From Candidatus Dadabacteria bacterium (GTDB lineage Bacteria; Desulfobacterota_D; UBA1144; Nemesobacterales; UBA2774): 19,163 nt of DNA. The stretch is taken from NCBI GenBank assembly GCA_020054175.1, contig JAGVLR010000245.1, forward strand, positions 1-19,163. Direction: 5' to 3'. Position 1 is the first letter of the stretch; each line of letters begins with the position of its first letter. Both the position numbers and the translations under genes were made by a program. Shown here one piece after another: positions 16,398-19,163 of this stretch. A model generated the notes under the pieces. That model searched no databases. It worked only from the letters and a program-made list of their open reading frames with translations, and was not told the origin of the DNA.

Positions 16398-16482
16398 TTA
16401 AAAGTGAATACAAAGCGCCTGGACAGCAGGTATTATTTATATGCTGCCGGGCGCATGTACCGTATTTCGGCGGGAACGGACA

Positions 16483-17616
16483 ATGAAAAAAAAATCAATT
16501 TTAGCTGCGTGCCTTGCGCTTCTGACCGTTGTATCCTGCGGGGAAAGCGAAAGCCGCGTCGAGAGTGCTGTCAACCAGGACGAGCTGCTCCCCGTGGTTC
16601 TTAACGGCAAGGTCGGCTACATAAAATCATCGGGCGAGATGGAAATACTTCCGAAATACGATATCGCGACGTCTTTCTCGGAAGGACTCGCACGCATACT
16701 CATAGGAACCAAATACGGCTACATAAACCCCGAAGGCGAGATCGTTATAGAGCCTAAATTCGACGGTGCTTCCGATTTTTCAGAGGGGGTCGCTCTCGTT
16801 GTATTCAACGGAAAGAGGGGATATATAGACAAAACCGGCAATATGTTTACGAGCCTCGATTTCGACAATACCTGGGGATTCTCCGAAGACTACGCCGTTG
16901 TCAGCATAGAAGGCCGGTACGGATTTATAAACAATAAGGGCGATATAGTTATAGAACCCATATACGAAATAGCCAATAATTACTCCGAGGGACTGGCCCT
17001 GGTTGTAACAGGCGGCAAGAGGGGATTCATTGACCAGAAAGGCGATATGGTTATCGAGCCTGAATTCGACGGTGGCTCGAGCTTTTCAGAAGGGCTCGCG
17101 CGGGTCCTGGTCAATGGAAAGCACGGCTACATAGACAAGAAGGGCAATATAGTTATAGAACCCGTATACGAGCAGGCGCAGGACTTCACCGAGGGGCTTG
17201 CGCTTGTAAGGCTTAACGGAAAATTCGGCTTCATAGACAAACAGGGAAACTTTGTCATAAAGCCCGAGTACGATAAGGCCTGGAGCTTTTCGAACGGGCG
17301 CGCCCGCGTCGCCGTGGGTAATAAGGTTGGATATGTCGATACTGCGGGCGATATAGTCATAAAGCCGCAGTACGATGGAGCTTCGATATTTTCGGAGGGC
17401 TTGGCGTTCGTCTCGATTAACGGTAAGGTCGGCTATATAAACGAGAAAGGTAAAGTTGTAATAGAGCCGCAGTACGAAGGCGCTTCCAACTTCGAAAACG
17501 GATACGCCAGGATCTACGAAAAGCATAAGATGGGCTATATAGACAGGAAGGGAAACTACATCTGGAATCCTACCGACGCCACACTGGCGACCGAGCTCTG
17601 TGCTCCTCCATTCTAA
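16483..17616 (+). CDS. WG-repeat lipoprotein
   Basis: The protein has 377 residues from ATG 16483, which starts a classic lipoprotein signal (MKKKS..., lipobox VVSC, Cys19). The in-frame ATG at 16441 would add a charged non-signal extension. After a short linker, about ten tandem repeats of 33-34 residues fill the protein, with the consensus G-K-x-GYI-D-x-x-G-x-x-VI-x-P-x-[FY]-[DE]-x-A-x-x-FSEGLA. This is the WG_beta_rep family, thought to form beta-rich scaffolds or propeller-like folds. The third repeat is degenerate (MFTSLDF). No catalytic motif is seen. It could bind a surface partner of the adjacent oxidase. The product is a membrane-anchored, probably periplasm-facing protein; its function is unknown. 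Confidence 0.85.
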   Translation: MKKKSILAACLALLTVVSCGESESRVESAVNQDELLPVVLNGKVGYIKSSGEMEILPKYDIATSFSEGLARILIGTKYGYINPEGEIVIEPKFDGASDFSEGVALVVFNGKRGYIDKTGNMFTSLDFDNTWGFSEDYAVVSIEGRYGFINNKGDIVIEPIYEIANNYSEGLALVVTGGKRGFIDQKGDMVIEPEFDGGSSFSEGLARVLVNGKHGYIDKKGNIVIEPVYEQAQDFTEGLALVRLNGKFGFIDKQGNFVIKPEYDKAWSFSNGRARVAVGNKVGYVDTAGDIVIKPQYDGASIFSEGLAFVSINGKVGYINEKGKVVIEPQYEGASNFENGYARIYEKHKMGYIDRKGNYIWNPTDATLATELCAPPF

Positions 17617-17753
17617 TCGGCTTCATAGCTGTATCCAAAATCGGCCGGTAAAAGCCGGCTCCCAATCCAGGCCGGAATTTCTCCATTCGCGGTAACGCAG
17701 TAACTCATACCGTCCAAAGAAGCTTCCAGTGCGATCTTCTATGAAATGGCGGA

Positions 17754-18383
17754 TCAGTGCGCCGCGCCGTTTGTCTGCCGGGCGTACCTGATGTCGGAAG
17801 CGATTCTATCCGCGTCGAAGTTCTCGTAAGGATAGAGGAGCAGGAGCGTCCCATTTTTATCTATCAAAAAAAGAGTCTGTGTATGATTCATGAAATAAAC
17901 GCTGCCCGAGTCCCCGCGCTTTTCCTTTTCGTAAAATACGGAATAGGCATCTGCCGCTTTTTTAATTTCATCTGGGCTTCCCGTGAGGCCTATGAATGAT
18001 TCGTTAAAGTAAGGGATATATTCTTCAAGGCGCTCAGGCGTGTCTCTTTCCGGGTCTATAGTTACAAACACGACCTGAAGGTCTTCACTTTCTTTCTCTC
18101 CGAGCTTCTGAGTGACGGAGTTTAATTGCACGAGCGTCGTCGGGCATATATCCGGGCAGCTTGTGTAACCGAAGGAGAGAAGGACTTCCTTTCCTTCAAA
18201 AGCGCTGATGCTGACGGGTTTACCTTCTGGGTCCGAGAGGGTAAAGTCCGGAGCATTCTTTCCATAGTAGATGCCGTAGTAGGGGCCGCTGGCATCCTTG
18301 CTGTCGCCTGATTTTACGAAATATGCCAATCCGGCTGCTATCAATACGGCCAAGCCAAAGATTGCTAAAAATTTATGCTTCAT
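17754..18383 (-). CDS. Sco1/SenC-family copper chaperone
   Basis: This 209-residue protein has an N-terminal membrane anchor (residues about 5-23) and a thioredoxin-fold Sco domain. The metal and thiol residues are complete: Cys76 and Cys80 in YTSCPDICP, and His167 in MNHTQTLFLID. The family motif FVTIDPERDTPE is present. Sco proteins bind Cu and act in assembly of the CuA centre of cytochrome oxidase, or as thiol-redox sensors in the periplasm. No oxidase subunit lies in the window, so its client could instead be the cupredoxin or multicopper proteins nearby. It is convergent with the WG-repeat gene and has its own promoter. Confidence 0.95.
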   Translation of the reverse strand: MKHKFLAIFGLAVLIAAGLAYFVKSGDSKDASGPYYGIYYGKNAPDFTLSDPEGKPVSISAFEGKEVLLSFGYTSCPDICPTTLVQLNSVTQKLGEKESEDLQVVFVTIDPERDTPERLEEYIPYFNESFIGLTGSPDEIKKAADAYSVFYEKEKRGDSGSVYFMNHTQTLFLIDKNGTLLLLYPYENFDADRIASDIRYARQTNGAAH

Positions 18384-18433
18384 TATCTGCCGCCGAGTTT
18401 TTATTTGGGAGGATGTACAAATGACCGTTTAAT

Positions 18434-18462
18434 ATTATATCGGATGTTCGGCGAACTATAAA
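18434..18462 (-). promoter_or_regulatory. Promoter of the Sco gene
   Basis: On the minus strand a perfect TATAAT (18439-18434) lies 17 nt downstream of TTTATA (18462-18457). This puts transcription start near 18427, about 45 nt before the Sco ATG. The -35 overlaps the T-rich end of the terminator for the upstream gene, so one transcript ends where the next begins. Confidence 0.55.
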
Positions 18463-18511
18463 GAAATCCCCCTCCCGGCGCTGTTGCAGCCAGCTGTGGA
18501 GGAGGGGGATT
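18460..18511 (-). terminator. Rho-independent terminator of the propeller-cupredoxin gene
   Basis: An 11-bp stem is formed by AATCCCCCTCC (18465-18475) and GGAGGGGGATT (18501-18511), with a 25-nt loop. On the minus strand it is followed by TTTCTTTAT. It lies about 26 nt after the stop of the gene ending at 18538. The orientation of the T-run favours minus-strand termination. Confidence 0.7.
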
Positions 18512-18537
18512 ATAGCTTTACTTCCTTACTGCAGCCG

Positions 18538-19163
18538 TTACGGCGAAACCGTTATAATTCCAGACATACCAACTCCGCCTGCTCCTCCGTGCAGTATGCA
18601 ATAATATGGGAACGTACCTTCGCCCGTGAAAGTATGCTGATAGGTCGCTCCAGCCGGTATGAACTGCGGAAACTGCCCGGCCGATGAGAAGGATCCGTTG
18701 TCGGCCCTCACGTCGTGCGTCAGAACGTCGTTGTTAACCCACCTGACGGTATCACCCGGTTTGATGGTGATATTCTTGGGCACGAAAACGTTCGGCGACT
18801 GCATATTGACTGTGTGAATCCTGGCCCCAGGCGGTGAAGTCGGTGTGGGGGTAGGCCCTGGCGGCGTCGTGGGCGCCGGTGTCGGAGCCGGCGTCGGTTC
18901 AGGCGGCCTTATCCCGGTATCGAGCGGGTCAGGACGATACTGAACCTGGAAAATAAATCCCTGCTCGATTTCGGTGTGGAAGAGCGGGTCACTGCCGTAG
19001 TCAACCCACCATCCTCTGCCAGGCCAGCCGGCGTTTATGTCGTCGATCCTTCCGTCCTGTCCCCTGTGGTAAAAGCCCATCGGATAAGGGACGTAAGTCC
19101 TTACGAATTCCTCCGTATCAGGAAGGAACGTGATGATCGAGTCCGATCCCGTGCCGGTGCAGA
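18538..19163 (-). CDS. Vgb-like propeller protein fused to C-terminal cupredoxin (N-terminal part outside window)
   Basis: The frame is open from the window edge to TAA at 18540-18538. The first visible segment is a close paralogue of the end of the gene at 9161: a 77-residue stretch from TGSDS to RPDPL has about 68 identities. The protein then continues into a Pro/Thr linker (PTPAPTPAP-type) and a domain of about 90 residues resembling plastocyanin. Type 1 copper ligands are recognisable as His in LTHDV, Cys and His in YYCILH, and Met in GMSG. The missing N-terminus probably carries the CxxCH haem site seen in the paralogue, which would make a haem-copper redox protein. The adjoining Sco gene fits a copper context. 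The family call is firm for both visible domains. Confidence 0.88.
   Translation of the reverse strand, partial: CTGTGSDSIITFLPDTEEFVRTYVPYPMGFYHRGQDGRIDDINAGWPGRGWWVDYGSDPLFHTEIEQGFIFQVQYRPDPLDTGIRPPEPTPAPTPAPTTPPGPTPTPTSPPGARIHTVNMQSPNVFVPKNITIKPGDTVRWVNNDVLTHDVRADNGSFSSAGQFPQFIPAGATYQHTFTGEGTFPYYCILHGGAGGVGMSGIITVSP

Noticed and set aside
16560..17560. Periodic repeats as a CRISPR-like array
   Set aside because: The period of about 100 nt is in frame and matches protein WG repeats. The DNA repeats are degenerate and there are no unique spacers.
17641..17662. GCCGG-TAAAAG-CCGGC hairpin as a terminator between convergent genes
   Set aside because: The stem is only 5 bp and there is no T-run on either strand, so support is insufficient.

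Overview
The window (about 50-55% GC by eye) looks like a Gram-negative, free-living bacterium. It encodes putative lipoproteins, a Tat-exported multicopper oxidase, LolA-like envelope proteins, a Sco-type copper chaperone and soluble NarL/FixJ-type two-component systems. I cannot place the species from sequence alone. The gene mix resembles uncultured soil or aquifer lineages of the Deltaproteobacteria/Dadabacteria kind, but that is only an impression.

Layout. (1) 1-2117: the 3' end of a tricorn-type S41 protease, msrA, and a tRNA-Pro(UGG), with good sigma70-like promoters before msrA and the tRNA. (2) 2118-8859: two tandem, paralogous kinase/response-regulator operons. Each is a soluble PAS/GAF HisKA_3 kinase whose stop overlaps the start of its LuxR-type regulator by 7 nt. 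The regulators are about 80% identical and have nearly identical DNA-binding helices. The kinases share GAF-GAF-PAS-HisKA_3-HATPase, and the first has two extra N-terminal PAS domains. (3) 9161-11296: a large secreted protein with a carboxypeptidase-regulatory-like domain, one CxxCH haem-c motif and a Vgb-like beta-propeller, closed by a strong terminator. (4) 11437-14601: three tandem paralogous secreted proteins of a LolA/DUF4412-like type. (5) 14787-17616: a Tat-targeted multicopper oxidase, then a lipoprotein made of WG repeats. (6) 17754-19163, minus strand: a Sco1/SenC protein and the 3' end of a second haem/propeller paralogue that carries a C-terminal cupredoxin domain.

How it may work together (inference). 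The two kinase systems probably read cytoplasmic signals and converge on the same DNA site. A block of about 105 bp with fixed spacing precedes both kinase 2 and the haem-propeller gene. It contains upstream TTACA/TGTAA half-sites, a shared AATATCATTGTT box, and a TAGAAA-N17-TANAAT promoter core. It is the best candidate for the regulators' operator-promoter, and it would link the sensors to the periplasmic redox proteins. Haem-propeller proteins, the cupredoxin fusion, the multicopper oxidase and Sco together suggest a copper- and haem-dependent extracytoplasmic oxidation or electron-transfer module whose substrate is unknown.
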